DNA from: Paracoccaceae bacterium
GTDB lineage: Bacteria; Pseudomonadota; Alphaproteobacteria; Rhodobacterales; Rhodobacteraceae
Length of the DNA stretch: 54,721 nucleotides
Reading direction: 5' to 3'
Assembly: GCA_027492585.1 (NCBI GenBank)
Contig: JAPUEK010000072.1
Location: forward strand, 1-54,721
The notes beneath the pieces are model-generated. The model had not been told where the DNA came from. It ran no database searches and saw only the letters and a program-made list of their open reading frames with translations. The position numbers and the translations under genes are program-made. Shown here piece after piece: positions 17,790-25,903 of the stretch (the stretch's first letter is position 1; the number at the start of each line of letters is the position of its first letter).

Positions 17790-18535
17790 CCCGCACGTCT
17801 TTCCTCCTTCCCGGGCTTTTGGCATCCAGTCTCGCCGTCGCTTTGCCCGCCTTTGCTGAAGTGGCGCCCGCCTCGATGGGGGCCGACGCCCGCGTGAGGT
17901 CAGTGCTTTACAGCCCAGTCGACGTGATCCGCCTCGACACCCAGCTCCGCGTCAACACCGCCATCGAGCTTGGGGCCGGGGAGCGGATCGACTCCGTGCT
18001 TCTGGGTGACAGCGAGGCCTTCGAGGTCGAGGTCCTGTCGAACCGCACCACGGTGTCGATCAAGCCGGTGATCGGCGGGGCCGAGACCAATATGACGATC
18101 TATACCGGCCGGCGCACCATCACGCTGGCAATCAGCGAGGGCCGTTCGCAGAACCCGACCTTCCGGCTGGTGCTGCGCTATCCGGAGACCGGAACCGGCA
18201 GAGCTGCCAAACCCGCCGTCGCGTCCGGCGCGCGCGACATCGGCTATGCCTGGTCGGGCGACGAGAAGCTCAAGCCCGTCCATATCTGGAACGATGGGCA
18301 AGCAACGTATTTCGCCTTCGCGCCGGGCGTCAGGCCGTCGATCTTCGGGGTCGATGCCACCGGGCGCGAGATCACGTTGAACTCTGGAACCCGCGGCAGC
18401 ATCGTGCGCGTGCCGGGCCTGCGCGACGAATACTCGATCCGCATCGGCACCCAAGTTCTCTGCATCGAGCGCGCGGAAGGCGGCATCACGACCGATGCAG
18501 CCCTTCTCGCCAAACTTCAGGCCTGGGAGTTCTGA
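17786..18535 (+). CDS. virB9: VirB9-like outer-membrane core protein
   Basis: A 249-residue exported protein with the VirB9/TrbG arrangement: signal peptide, N-terminal beta domain (LGAGERIDSVLLGDSEAFEV, TNMTIYTGRRTI) and a C-terminal domain (YAWSGDEKLKPVHIWNDG, TYFAFAPGVRPSIFGVD). With VirB10 it builds the outer core ring. GGAG lies 8 bases upstream of the start. Confidence 0.9.
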   Translation: MTRTSFLLPGLLASSLAVALPAFAEVAPASMGADARVRSVLYSPVDVIRLDTQLRVNTAIELGAGERIDSVLLGDSEAFEVEVLSNRTTVSIKPVIGGAETNMTIYTGRRTITLAISEGRSQNPTFRLVLRYPETGTGRAAKPAVASGARDIGYAWSGDEKLKPVHIWNDGQATYFAFAPGVRPSIFGVDATGREITLNSGTRGSIVRVPGLRDEYSIRIGTQVLCIERAEGGITTDAALLAKLQAWEF

Positions 18536-18536
18536 C

Positions 18537-19859
18537 ATGACCGATCCCCAGAAAACCGATGTGCCTTTGAGCCCAGAGACAGAATATAAGGTTGAGCGTC
18601 CGAAGCCGAAGATGACCCGGCAGCAAAAGATCGGCATGGGCGCGCTGCTTGCCGGGGCAAGCATAGCCGCGCTCTGGACGATCTTGCCCGCGACCCAGGC
18701 GATCCCGGAGGTCGAGACCTCTGCGGCGCAGGAATTCCAGGACCAGGAGGGCGGCTCGCCCTTTGGTGCCATTGAATCTGCCCCCAAAGCAGAGAGTGGC
18801 GATGGCTTTGCCAACATCGAAGGTGCGCTTGCGGAGCAGCGCGAGAGCCTTGAGACCCGAAACGCTGCCCTGCAGGGGGAGGTCGAACGCCTGCAGAAGG
18901 AACTTGCCGATCTCGCCACCCGTGCGGATTCTGAAAAAGACGCCACGGCCAAGGAACTGGCCCTCGCTCTCGAAAAGGCGCAGGCCCAAAACCTTGCGCT
19001 GATGGAAGACATGCGGACCCAGTTTGACCGCGAGATCGCTGCCCTGAAGGCCACAGCCGACAGCACCAGCGCGGCCGATGCCTCACGCGAAGCTGAATTG
19101 GCCGCAAAGCGCGCCGAGCGGGAAGAACAACTGGCCGCCCGGATCGCCTCGCCCTCCGTCGTTTATGATGGCGGCGACAAGTCCGGGGCAGGGGAGCCGG
19201 GTATGGGGATGCCCGACGAGGCCACCTCCGGATCGCGCGATGCGGCGGGGCGGGATTTCGTGCAGTCGGGTCGGGAAGCGACGGAGGTTGAAGCAAGCCA
19301 GGTCATCGCCAATCCGTCGGACACGGTGCTGCAGGGCACGATGATCGAAGCCACGCTGGAGAACGCGGTGGATTCGAGCCTGCCCGGCCAGATCACGGCC
19401 ATCGTCACGCGGCCGGTCTGGTCCTTTGATCAGGCGCAGATCCTTGTCCCCGCAGGTTCGCGGCTTTTTGGCGAATACTCCTCGGAAGTGGCCATCGGTC
19501 AGGGCCGCATCCTCGTGGCCTGGACCCGCCTTGTGACGCCGGATGGTCAGTCGGTTCAGATGGAAGCCTTCGGCGGCGATGCCCAAGGCCGCTCCGGCAT
19601 TACCGGCAAGGTGAACAGTCGTTTTGGGCAACGCTTCGGATCAGCGGCGCTGATCTCGCTTCTGGGCGCTGCCCCCGCCGTCGCCGCCGCGAAATACACG
19701 ACCGAAATCTCCTCCGACACCGCCGAAAACATCGGGCAGGATCTGAGTTCCGCCATGGGCTCGGCAGTCGAGGCCTACACCAGCCTGCCGCCGATCATCA
19801 CGGTCGCCCCGGGCGCCGCAATCACCGTCATGGTCGACCGCGACCTGGAATTCTGGTGA
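18537..19859 (+). CDS. virB10: VirB10-like trans-envelope protein
   Basis: A 440-residue protein with a cytoplasmic N-terminus, one transmembrane helix (QQKIGMGALLAGASIAALWT), a long coiled-coil (about residues 95-215) and a C-terminal beta-barrel domain. The C-terminal domain contains GTMIEATLENAVDSSLPG and DQAQILVPAGSRLFGEYSS. VirB10 spans both membranes and couples ATPase energy to channel opening. It starts one base after the virB9 stop. Confidence 0.92.
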   Translation: MTDPQKTDVPLSPETEYKVERPKPKMTRQQKIGMGALLAGASIAALWTILPATQAIPEVETSAAQEFQDQEGGSPFGAIESAPKAESGDGFANIEGALAEQRESLETRNAALQGEVERLQKELADLATRADSEKDATAKELALALEKAQAQNLALMEDMRTQFDREIAALKATADSTSAADASREAELAAKRAEREEQLAARIASPSVVYDGGDKSGAGEPGMGMPDEATSGSRDAAGRDFVQSGREATEVEASQVIANPSDTVLQGTMIEATLENAVDSSLPGQITAIVTRPVWSFDQAQILVPAGSRLFGEYSSEVAIGQGRILVAWTRLVTPDGQSVQMEAFGGDAQGRSGITGKVNSRFGQRFGSAALISLLGAAPAVAAAKYTTEISSDTAENIGQDLSSAMGSAVEAYTSLPPIITVAPGAAITVMVDRDLEFW

Positions 19860-19869
19860 GGACGGCAAA

Positions 19870-20862
19870 ATGATGGACGGGCAGCCCTCCTTTCTCGGAG
19901 CCTATCTCTCCTCTCTCTCGCCCATCCTGCAGCGCGAGGATCTGGTCGAGATCGCCATTAATCCAGACGGCAGGGTCTGGATCGAGCGCAAGGGCGGCAG
20001 CCACATGGAACTGGTCCCGGATCTGGTGATCGACCGGGCGCTGTCGGTCAATCTTGGGCAGGCCATCGCTTCCTCTGTGGGGGTACAGTTTTCTGACAAG
20101 AAGCCGACGGTGTCCGGGAAGATCACTTGGGGTGCCACGGCAATCCGGGCGCAGGTCGTGGCGCCGCCCATCGTCGAAGGTGGGATGGCGATTACGTTGA
20201 GGCCGTTCAAGCTGGCGGCGGATGCGCCGATAAAGCCGACGCTTCTACACGGATCGCTCATCGATCTGGATCATCGCAAGCGCGAGCTTGGGAAGGAAGT
20301 CTTGGGCTTGGCTGAAGCCGGTGATGTTGAGGCCGCGATGCGACTTTGCGTGCGCAAGCGGCTGAATGTGCTGATATCTGGGGGGACATCGACAGGGAAG
20401 ACCACCTTTGCCCGGTCGCTGCTGGCGATGGTCGATCCGGCTGAGCGGCTTGTGACGATCGAGGATGCCTATGAGCTCTTTCCGACCCAAGCCAATGTCG
20501 TGGCGCTGAAGGCAGATCGGAACAGCCAAGGGGAGCGGACACCGGCGCGCCTGCTCGAAGCCTCGCTGCGGATGCGGCCGGACCGGATCATCCTGGGCGA
20601 GTTGCGCGGGGAGGAGAGCCGGACGTTTCTGGAGGCGATCAACACTGGCCATGGTGGGTCGCTCACGACGATCCATGCCGACTCTGCGCGGAAGGCGATT
20701 GATCGGCTGGCGATCATGGTGATGGCGGCAGGGCTTGGAATGGGGTTTGGGGAGGTAAAGAGGTATTGTGATGGGTCGGTGGATCTGGTGGTGCAGCTTG
20801 AGCGGCGGGGTGGGGTAAGGGGTGTGGCGGAGATTTGGGTGGCCGATGCAAGTGAGACCTGA
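19870..20862 (+). CDS. virB11: VirB11 traffic ATPase
   Basis: A 330-residue hexameric-ATPase family member. Walker A GGTSTGKTTFARSLL is near residue 173, then RLVTIEDAYELFP, the Walker B region RPDRIILGELRGEE and a histidine box TGHGGSLTTIHADSA. It is the last gene of the VirB run. From about 20150 onward the codons shift to G-ending types (GGG, TTG, GTG), unlike the C-rich style upstream. This hints that the 3' part was exchanged by recombination or lies at a mosaic border with the cargo island. Confidence 0.92.
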   Translation: MMDGQPSFLGAYLSSLSPILQREDLVEIAINPDGRVWIERKGGSHMELVPDLVIDRALSVNLGQAIASSVGVQFSDKKPTVSGKITWGATAIRAQVVAPPIVEGGMAITLRPFKLAADAPIKPTLLHGSLIDLDHRKRELGKEVLGLAEAGDVEAAMRLCVRKRLNVLISGGTSTGKTTFARSLLAMVDPAERLVTIEDAYELFPTQANVVALKADRNSQGERTPARLLEASLRMRPDRIILGELRGEESRTFLEAINTGHGGSLTTIHADSARKAIDRLAIMVMAAGLGMGFGEVKRYCDGSVDLVVQLERRGGVRGVAEIWVADASET

Positions 20863-21270
20863 CTCCAAAACCGTTTCCTAATCTGGGAAAGCCGATTGGC
20901 CTCACTTCCCTTGCGTTGCCGCACTGCGTAGGAGCCACAAGTAGTTACGACTTTTCGCCATTGGAAGCCGGTGGTGGTAGCGGCACTACTCGCCGCCCAG
21001 ATTGACTTGGCGCTGAGTGTGGACGGCGGCAACGAGACGGTGACTTGACTGATCCTGGACGAAATCGGCAGCCTGCCCCAGGGCGGCGCGTGTTTCCGGC
21101 TAGGTGGCTGGTGGATCGACAAGATCCTTATCCAGCGCGCGGCCGATTGATGACCTTGACACCCTGAGTTGAATCCCGGACACAGCATTCATGGGGACAC
21201 GCGACACCCCACGAGGCGCCAGCTGAAGTTCGCGTTCTGATCTCATGTTTCCAAACTGGGAGGAACGCAG
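20863..21270. other. Intergenic region between virB11 and the chromate genes
   Basis: About 400 bases at the boundary of secretion genes and cargo. I see no intact gene, no transposase and no terminal inverted repeats. A broken coding-like frame occupies 20941-21150, and a good ribosome site (GGAGG) precedes chrB at 21271. Confidence 0.5.
20941..21150 (+). pseudogene. Degraded coding fragment, possibly TraD/VirD4-like
   Basis: One plus-strand frame reads a hydrophobic stretch (WKPVVVAALLAAQIDLAL), then ETVT, a TGA at 21046-21048, then LILDEIGSLPQGG up to TGA at 21148. The pattern around LILDE resembles the Walker B strand of TraD/VirD4 coupling proteins, where a tryptophan often precedes LILDE. 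The resemblance is weak and could be chance; I list it as a possible relic of a lost transfer gene. Confidence 0.2.
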
Positions 21271-22104
21271 ATGCCTGCGCCTGATGCCATTTCCTGTGAA
21301 CAATTGGCGCGCCTGATCGGCACGCCCAAGGGGCCGATCCTTTTGGACGTGCGCCGCGATGCCGTGCGCGCGGCGGACCCGCGCCTCTTGCCGGGCGCCC
21401 GCGCTCTGGCCGAGGCTGACCTTTCGCCCGAGCGGCTGGCCGTCCTGGCCCGAGAGTGGTCGGAGCCCGTCGTCGTGGTTTGCGCTGAGGGCCACCGCCT
21501 TAGCCAGGGCACTGCGGCCTGGTTGCGCCATGAGGAGGTGCGGGCCGAATATCTTCTGGGCGGGCAGGCGGCCTGGGCTGAGGCGGGCTTGCCCATGGTG
21601 GATCCGGGCAAGATCACCTCCCGCGACGGTCAGGGCCGCAGCCTCTGGGTCACGCGCTCGCGCCCAAAGATCGACCGCATCGCCTGCCCCTGGCTGATCC
21701 GTCGTTTCATTGACCCGCGCGCGGTCTTTCTTTATGTCGCGCCCTCCGAGGTGCGTGGGGTGGCGGACCGCTTCGGTGCCATGCCCTATGACATTGAGGG
21801 CGTGTTCTGGAGCCATCGGGGTGATCTTTGCACCTTCGACGTGCTGCTTGCGGAATTCGGCCTGTCGACCCCGGCGCTCGACAGGCTCGCGCTGATCGTG
21901 CGCGGGGCTGACACCGCCCGACCGGAGCTTGCGCCCGAATGCGCCGGACTTCTGGCCGCCTCGCTTGGCCTATCGCGGATGCATTCCGACGATCTGGCGC
22001 AACTCGACGCCGGCATGGCGCTCTATGACGCCTTCTATCGCTGGGCGCGGGATGCGACCGACGAGATCCACAACTGGCCCGCATCGGGGAAAGCCGCGAA
22101 ATGA
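21271..22104 (+). CDS. chrB: ChrB-type chromate resistance protein with N-terminal rhodanese domain
   Basis: A 277-residue protein. Residues 1-110 form a rhodanese-like domain (ILLDVRRDAVRAADPRL, cysteine 71 in VVVCAEGHRLSQG). Residues 125-270 match the ChrB C-terminal domain (RPKIDRIACPWLIRRFIDP, GDLCTFDVLL). ChrB proteins are linked to chromate resistance and often regulate chrA in response to chromate. GGAGG precedes the start, and the stop overlaps chrA as ATGA. Confidence 0.88.
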   Translation: MPAPDAISCEQLARLIGTPKGPILLDVRRDAVRAADPRLLPGARALAEADLSPERLAVLAREWSEPVVVVCAEGHRLSQGTAAWLRHEEVRAEYLLGGQAAWAEAGLPMVDPGKITSRDGQGRSLWVTRSRPKIDRIACPWLIRRFIDPRAVFLYVAPSEVRGVADRFGAMPYDIEGVFWSHRGDLCTFDVLLAEFGLSTPALDRLALIVRGADTARPELAPECAGLLAASLGLSRMHSDDLAQLDAGMALYDAFYRWARDATDEIHNWPASGKAAK

Positions 22105-23468
22105 CCGAAACGATCCCCTATCCGACCCTGGCCGAGGCGACGAAAGTCTGGGCGCGCATTGCGGCCCTGTCATTCGGTGGCCCTGCGGGGCAGATTGCCG
22201 TGATGCACCGCATCCTGGCGGAAGAAAAGAAATGGGTAGGCGATGGCAGATTCCTGCACGCCCTGAACTTCTGCATGCTTCTGCCGGGGCCCGAGGCGCA
22301 GCAACTGGCGACCTATATCGGCTGGCTGATGCATGGGGTGCGCGGCGCGCTGGTGGCGGGCGGGCTCTTCATCCTGCCCGGCATCCTCGCCATCATGGGC
22401 CTGAGTTGGATCTATGCCGCCTTTGGCGATGTGGGCTTCATCTCGGCGCTGTTCTTCGGGCTGAAGGCGGCGGTGCTGGCCATCGTGGTGCAGGCGGTGT
22501 TCCGCGTCGGCAAGCGCGCGCTGAAGAACGATGCGATGCGGGCGATTGCGGCGGCGTCCTTTGTGGCGATCTTCTTTCTGGCAGCGCCCTTTCCGCTGAT
22601 CGTCGCGCTTGCTGCGCTGATCGGGTGGGGCGGGGCCAAGGCCGGGATTAAGGGGTTCCACGGCGGCGGCGGCCATGGCGCGGTCGGCAAGAGCCATGTC
22701 GAGGATGCCGCGACGCTGCTGGGCGAAGAGCATGGCCCGCTGACTGGCGAGGCCCGGTCCGGCGCCTTTCGCGCGGGGCTGGTGGCGCTGGTCCTGTGGC
22801 TGGTCCCGGTGGCGGCGCTTGTCCTGCTGGCGCCCGGCAGCGTCTTCACCGATATCGCGACCTATTTCTCGAAACTGGCGGTGCTGACCTTCGGCGGGGC
22901 CTATGCGGTTCTGGCCTGGGTGGCGCAAGAGGCGGTTGGTACCTATGGTTGGCTGAAACCTGGCGAGATGCTCGATGGGCTCGGCATGGCGGAAACCACG
23001 CCGGGGCCGCTGATCATGGTGCTGCAATTCGTGGGATTCATGGGCGCTTTCCGCGAAGCGGGCTGGGCCGCGCCAATGCTGGCGGGCACATTGGGCGGGC
23101 TTCTGGCGACCTGGGTGACCTTTGCGCCCTGTTTCGCCTGGATCTTCCTTGGCGCGCCTTTCATGGAGGGCCTGCGCGCCAACAAGGCGCTTTCGGCGGC
23201 GCTGACTGCGGTGACGGCGGCGGTGGTGGGCGTGATCCTGAACCTTGCGGTCTGGTTCGCGCTGCATGTGGTCTGGCGCGAAGTGGCCAAGGTCGAGGCC
23301 GGGCCGCTGTCCTTTGACATTCCGGTGATGGGCTCGATCGACTGGATGGCGGCCGCCTTGTCGGCATTGGCAATCATCGCGGTCTTCCGGCTGAAGCTGG
23401 GGATGGCGGTGGTTCTGGGCGGCGCTGCGGTTCTGGGGCTGGCGCTGCATCTGGTGGGCTTGGCCTGA
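22101..23468 (+). CDS. chrA: ChrA chromate efflux transporter
   Basis: A 455-residue membrane protein of the CHR family with two homologous halves. The N-terminal half starts VWARIAALSFGGPAGQIAVM and contains NFCMLLPGPEAQQLATYIG; the C-terminal half repeats the theme (LAVLTFGGAYAVLAWVAQEA, ETTPGPLIMVLQFVGFMGAF). It exports chromate from the cytoplasm. Translation is coupled to chrB. A perfect 12-bp-arm hairpin follows at 23479-23507. Confidence 0.93.
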   Translation: MTETIPYPTLAEATKVWARIAALSFGGPAGQIAVMHRILAEEKKWVGDGRFLHALNFCMLLPGPEAQQLATYIGWLMHGVRGALVAGGLFILPGILAIMGLSWIYAAFGDVGFISALFFGLKAAVLAIVVQAVFRVGKRALKNDAMRAIAAASFVAIFFLAAPFPLIVALAALIGWGGAKAGIKGFHGGGGHGAVGKSHVEDAATLLGEEHGPLTGEARSGAFRAGLVALVLWLVPVAALVLLAPGSVFTDIATYFSKLAVLTFGGAYAVLAWVAQEAVGTYGWLKPGEMLDGLGMAETTPGPLIMVLQFVGFMGAFREAGWAAPMLAGTLGGLLATWVTFAPCFAWIFLGAPFMEGLRANKALSAALTAVTAAVVGVILNLAVWFALHVVWREVAKVEAGPLSFDIPVMGSIDWMAAALSALAIIAVFRLKLGMAVVLGGAAVLGLALHLVGLA

Positions 23469-23478
23469 CGCTTTTGCA

Positions 23479-23507
23479 GCGCCGGTCGGCCGAACGCCGA
23501 CCGGCGC
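23479..23507. repeat. Perfect hairpin after chrA
   Basis: Arms GCGCCGGTCGGC (23479-23490) and GCCGACCGGCGC (23496-23507) around CGAAC. There is no T tract on either side, so it may attenuate or stabilise mRNA between chrA and the next gene rather than act as a classical terminator. Confidence 0.45.
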
Positions 23508-23547
23508 CGATCCGGGGACAGGCGCTCTTCTTCTGCGGGGAGGGACG

Positions 23548-24783
23548 ATGCAGCAAGGCTCAGACAACGCCGACATCGAAGCGGTCACCCGGCCGCCACT
23601 GACGACCTGTGTCTACGGCGCCCGCGCCTTGCGCGATTTCGGCGACGGCTTCGTCGCGGTGCTCTTGCCGGTCTATCTCGCCACTCTCGGGCTCGGGGCT
23701 TTCGAGGTGGGCCTCGTGGCGACACTGGCCCTCTTCGGCTCGGCGCTCATGACGCTCGGGATCGGCCTCCTGGGCGCCAGGGCCGACCGGCGCCGGCTGC
23801 TCATCGGCGCCTCGGGCCTAATGGTGGCAACCGGTCTGGCCTTTGCGGCGGCGGACAGCTTTGCCGTGGTGCTGATGGTCGCCTGCGTCGGCACCATCAA
23901 TCCCTCGGCCGGCAGCGTCAGCATCTTTGTGCCCCTCGAGCATGCCGTCCTGTCGGGCCTCGTCGCCGACGCGGAACGAACGCGAATGTTCGCCCGCTAC
24001 AGTCTCATCGGCGCTCTGGCGGCGGCGCTTGGCGCGCTGGCTGCGGCGAGCCCCGCACTCATGTCTGGGTTCGGCCTCTCGCAACTCGCCGCGCTCAGGG
24101 GGATGTTCGTCCTCTATGCCGCGCTCGGCCTCCTCGGCGGCTGGGTCTATGCCCGCCTCCCGCCCGATCCGAGGCCGGCCGGGGGGAAAGCGGCCACGCC
24201 GCTCGGCGCTTCGCGCGGCATCGTCTGGCGCCTGGCGGCGCTCTTCAGCATCGACGCCTTTGCCGGTGGCTTCGTCGTGCAGTCGCTGCTGGCACTCTGG
24301 CTCTTCGAGCGGTTCGGCCTGTCGCTGCCGGCTGCGGGCCTGTTCTTCTTCTGGACGGGGGTGCTGTCGGCCTTCTCCTTCCCGGTGGCGGCCTGGCTCT
24401 CGCAGCGCATCGGCCTCGTCAACACCATGGTCTTCACCCATATCCCGTCCAGTCTCGCCCTGATCCTTGCGGCGCTTGCACCGAGCCTCTGGGTGGCCTT
24501 GGCCCTGCTGCTCGTGCGCGCCGCGCTGTCGCAGATGGATGTGCCGACCCGCTCCTCCTATGTGATGGCCGTCGTCACCCCGGCCGAACGGCCGGCCGCC
24601 GCCAGCGTGACCTCGGTGCCGCGCAGCCTGGCGGCGGCGCTGAGCCCGGCGCTGGCCGGGGCGCTCTTCGCCGCCGGACACGCGGCCTGGCCGCTGATCA
24701 TCTGCGGCGTGCTGAAGATTTTCTATGATCTCGCGCTCCTCTGGACATTTCGGCACGTCCGGCCACCGGAGGAACGGCGGTGA
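23548..24783 (+). CDS. MFS transporter in the chromate cluster
   Basis: A 411-residue protein with about twelve hydrophobic segments and MFS-type loops (GARADRRRLLIGASGL after the second or third segment). It follows chrA by 79 bases and precedes the superoxide dismutase gene by 31 bases, so it is probably in the same operon. The substrate is not evident. A GGGAGGG ribosome site lies just before the ATG. A role in export of chromium, sulphur compounds or a drug cannot be separated from sequence alone. Confidence 0.8.
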   Translation: MQQGSDNADIEAVTRPPLTTCVYGARALRDFGDGFVAVLLPVYLATLGLGAFEVGLVATLALFGSALMTLGIGLLGARADRRRLLIGASGLMVATGLAFAAADSFAVVLMVACVGTINPSAGSVSIFVPLEHAVLSGLVADAERTRMFARYSLIGALAAALGALAAASPALMSGFGLSQLAALRGMFVLYAALGLLGGWVYARLPPDPRPAGGKAATPLGASRGIVWRLAALFSIDAFAGGFVVQSLLALWLFERFGLSLPAAGLFFFWTGVLSAFSFPVAAWLSQRIGLVNTMVFTHIPSSLALILAALAPSLWVALALLLVRAALSQMDVPTRSSYVMAVVTPAERPAAASVTSVPRSLAAALSPALAGALFAAGHAAWPLIICGVLKIFYDLALLWTFRHVRPPEERR

Positions 24784-24814
24784 ATGCCCCCCCGTGCAAC
24801 AGAGGAGACCGACG

Positions 24815-25402
24815 ATGACCTACGCCTTGAAACCGCTCGGCTGCGATCCCGCCCGGATCGCGGGAATGTCGGAGCAGCTCATCATCAGCCATTACGAGAA
24901 CAATTATGGCGGCGCGGTCAAACGCCTGAACCTGATCGAGGAACAACTCGCTGGCCTCGATTTCGCCAGCGCCTCGGGGTTCCTCATCAACGGCCTCAAG
25001 CGCGAGCAGCTCATCGCCACCAATTCAATGATCCTGCACGAGCTGTTCTTTGACGGGCTCGGCGAGCCGAGCGAACCCGGCGCGGACCTGCGCGCCGCCT
25101 TCGAGCGGGATTTCGGATCCTACGAACGCTGGCGGGCCGAGTTCCTCGCCATGGGCAAGGCCCAGGGCGGCGGGTCGGGCTGGGTGCTGCTGACACGTTC
25201 GCCACGCGACGGGCGGCTGGTGAACCAATGGGCGCAGGACCACACGACGACGCTCGCCGGCGGCACGCCGATCCTCGCTCTCGACATGTATGAACATTCC
25301 TATGCCATCGACTACGGCGCAAAGGCCGCGACCTATGTCGAAACCTGGATGGAAGCGATCCGCTGGGACAACGCCGACCGGCTGCTGGCAGGGGTGTCAT
25401 GA
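24815..25402 (+). CDS. Fe/Mn superoxide dismutase
   Basis: A 195-residue SOD family protein. The expected metal ligands are visible: H26 (IISHYENNYGG), H75 (MILHELFF), D157 and H161 (ALDMYEHSYAIDY). It converts superoxide to peroxide and oxygen. SOD genes next to chrBA are known as chrC; chromate reduction generates reactive oxygen, which explains the pairing. A GGAG site precedes the ATG. It is not possible to say whether iron or manganese is used. Confidence 0.9.
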   Translation: MTYALKPLGCDPARIAGMSEQLIISHYENNYGGAVKRLNLIEEQLAGLDFASASGFLINGLKREQLIATNSMILHELFFDGLGEPSEPGADLRAAFERDFGSYERWRAEFLAMGKAQGGGSGWVLLTRSPRDGRLVNQWAQDHTTTLAGGTPILALDMYEHSYAIDYGAKAATYVETWMEAIRWDNADRLLAGVS

Positions 25403-25471
25403 CGGGTGGGTCAGGTTCTGCGTCCTGCTGGCGGCGCTTGCCGGTCTTCGAAAGCGGGCTGACCTGAGATT

Positions 25472-25900
25472 TCAGGACAACCGAAGCGTTGCCCATGCCA
25501 GCGCCAGATAACGCCCGCCCTTGGCCAGCGTCACAATCATGGCGAACCGCCAAAAGGGTTCGCGCAGCAGCCCGGCGGCCAGCGTCAGTGGGTCACCCAC
25601 CACGGGCAGCCAGGCGCCCAGAAGGCTCCAGTGTCCCCAACGGCCATACCAGGCCGAAGCGCGATCCAGCGCCGGCTGGGAGACCGGAAACCACCTACGG
25701 TCGGCGAAACGGATGGCAAACCGGCCTATCGCCCAGTTGATCGCCGAACCGAGCACATTGCCAAAGGTCGCCACGGTGACCAGGAGCCAGGGCGGCTGGC
25801 TAGCCGAGAGGATCAGCGCCACCAGCACCGCCTCCGACTGCGCGGGGATCAGTGTCGCCGCGACGAGGGCGGCGAGGAACATGCCAACAAGATCCGCCAC
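25472..25900 (-). CDS. YqaA/DedA-like membrane protein
   Basis: A 142-residue protein with about four hydrophobic segments and the SNARE-associated (DedA/YqaA) pattern: TLIPAQSEAVLVALILS near the N-terminus, ATFGNVLGSAINWAIGRFA, and LPVVGDPLTLAAGLLREPFW. It lies 3 bases downstream of the NreB-like gene, so it is the last gene of the dmeR-dmeF operon. Its function in this setting is unknown; DedA-type proteins affect membrane lipid transport or metal sensitivity. Confidence 0.75.
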   Translation of the reverse strand: MADLVGMFLAALVAATLIPAQSEAVLVALILSASQPPWLLVTVATFGNVLGSAINWAIGRFAIRFADRRWFPVSQPALDRASAWYGRWGHWSLLGAWLPVVGDPLTLAAGLLREPFWRFAMIVTLAKGGRYLALAWATLRLS

Positions 25901-25903
25901 GGT

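Noticed and set aside
23479-23507. Rho-independent terminator after chrA
   Set aside because: The hairpin is perfect but has no T tract on either strand, so it is kept only as a hairpin.
22170-23588. Long minus-strand frame opposite chrA
   Set aside because: Low-complexity Arg/His/Gln-rich shadow of a GC-rich gene; chrA is well supported on the plus strand.
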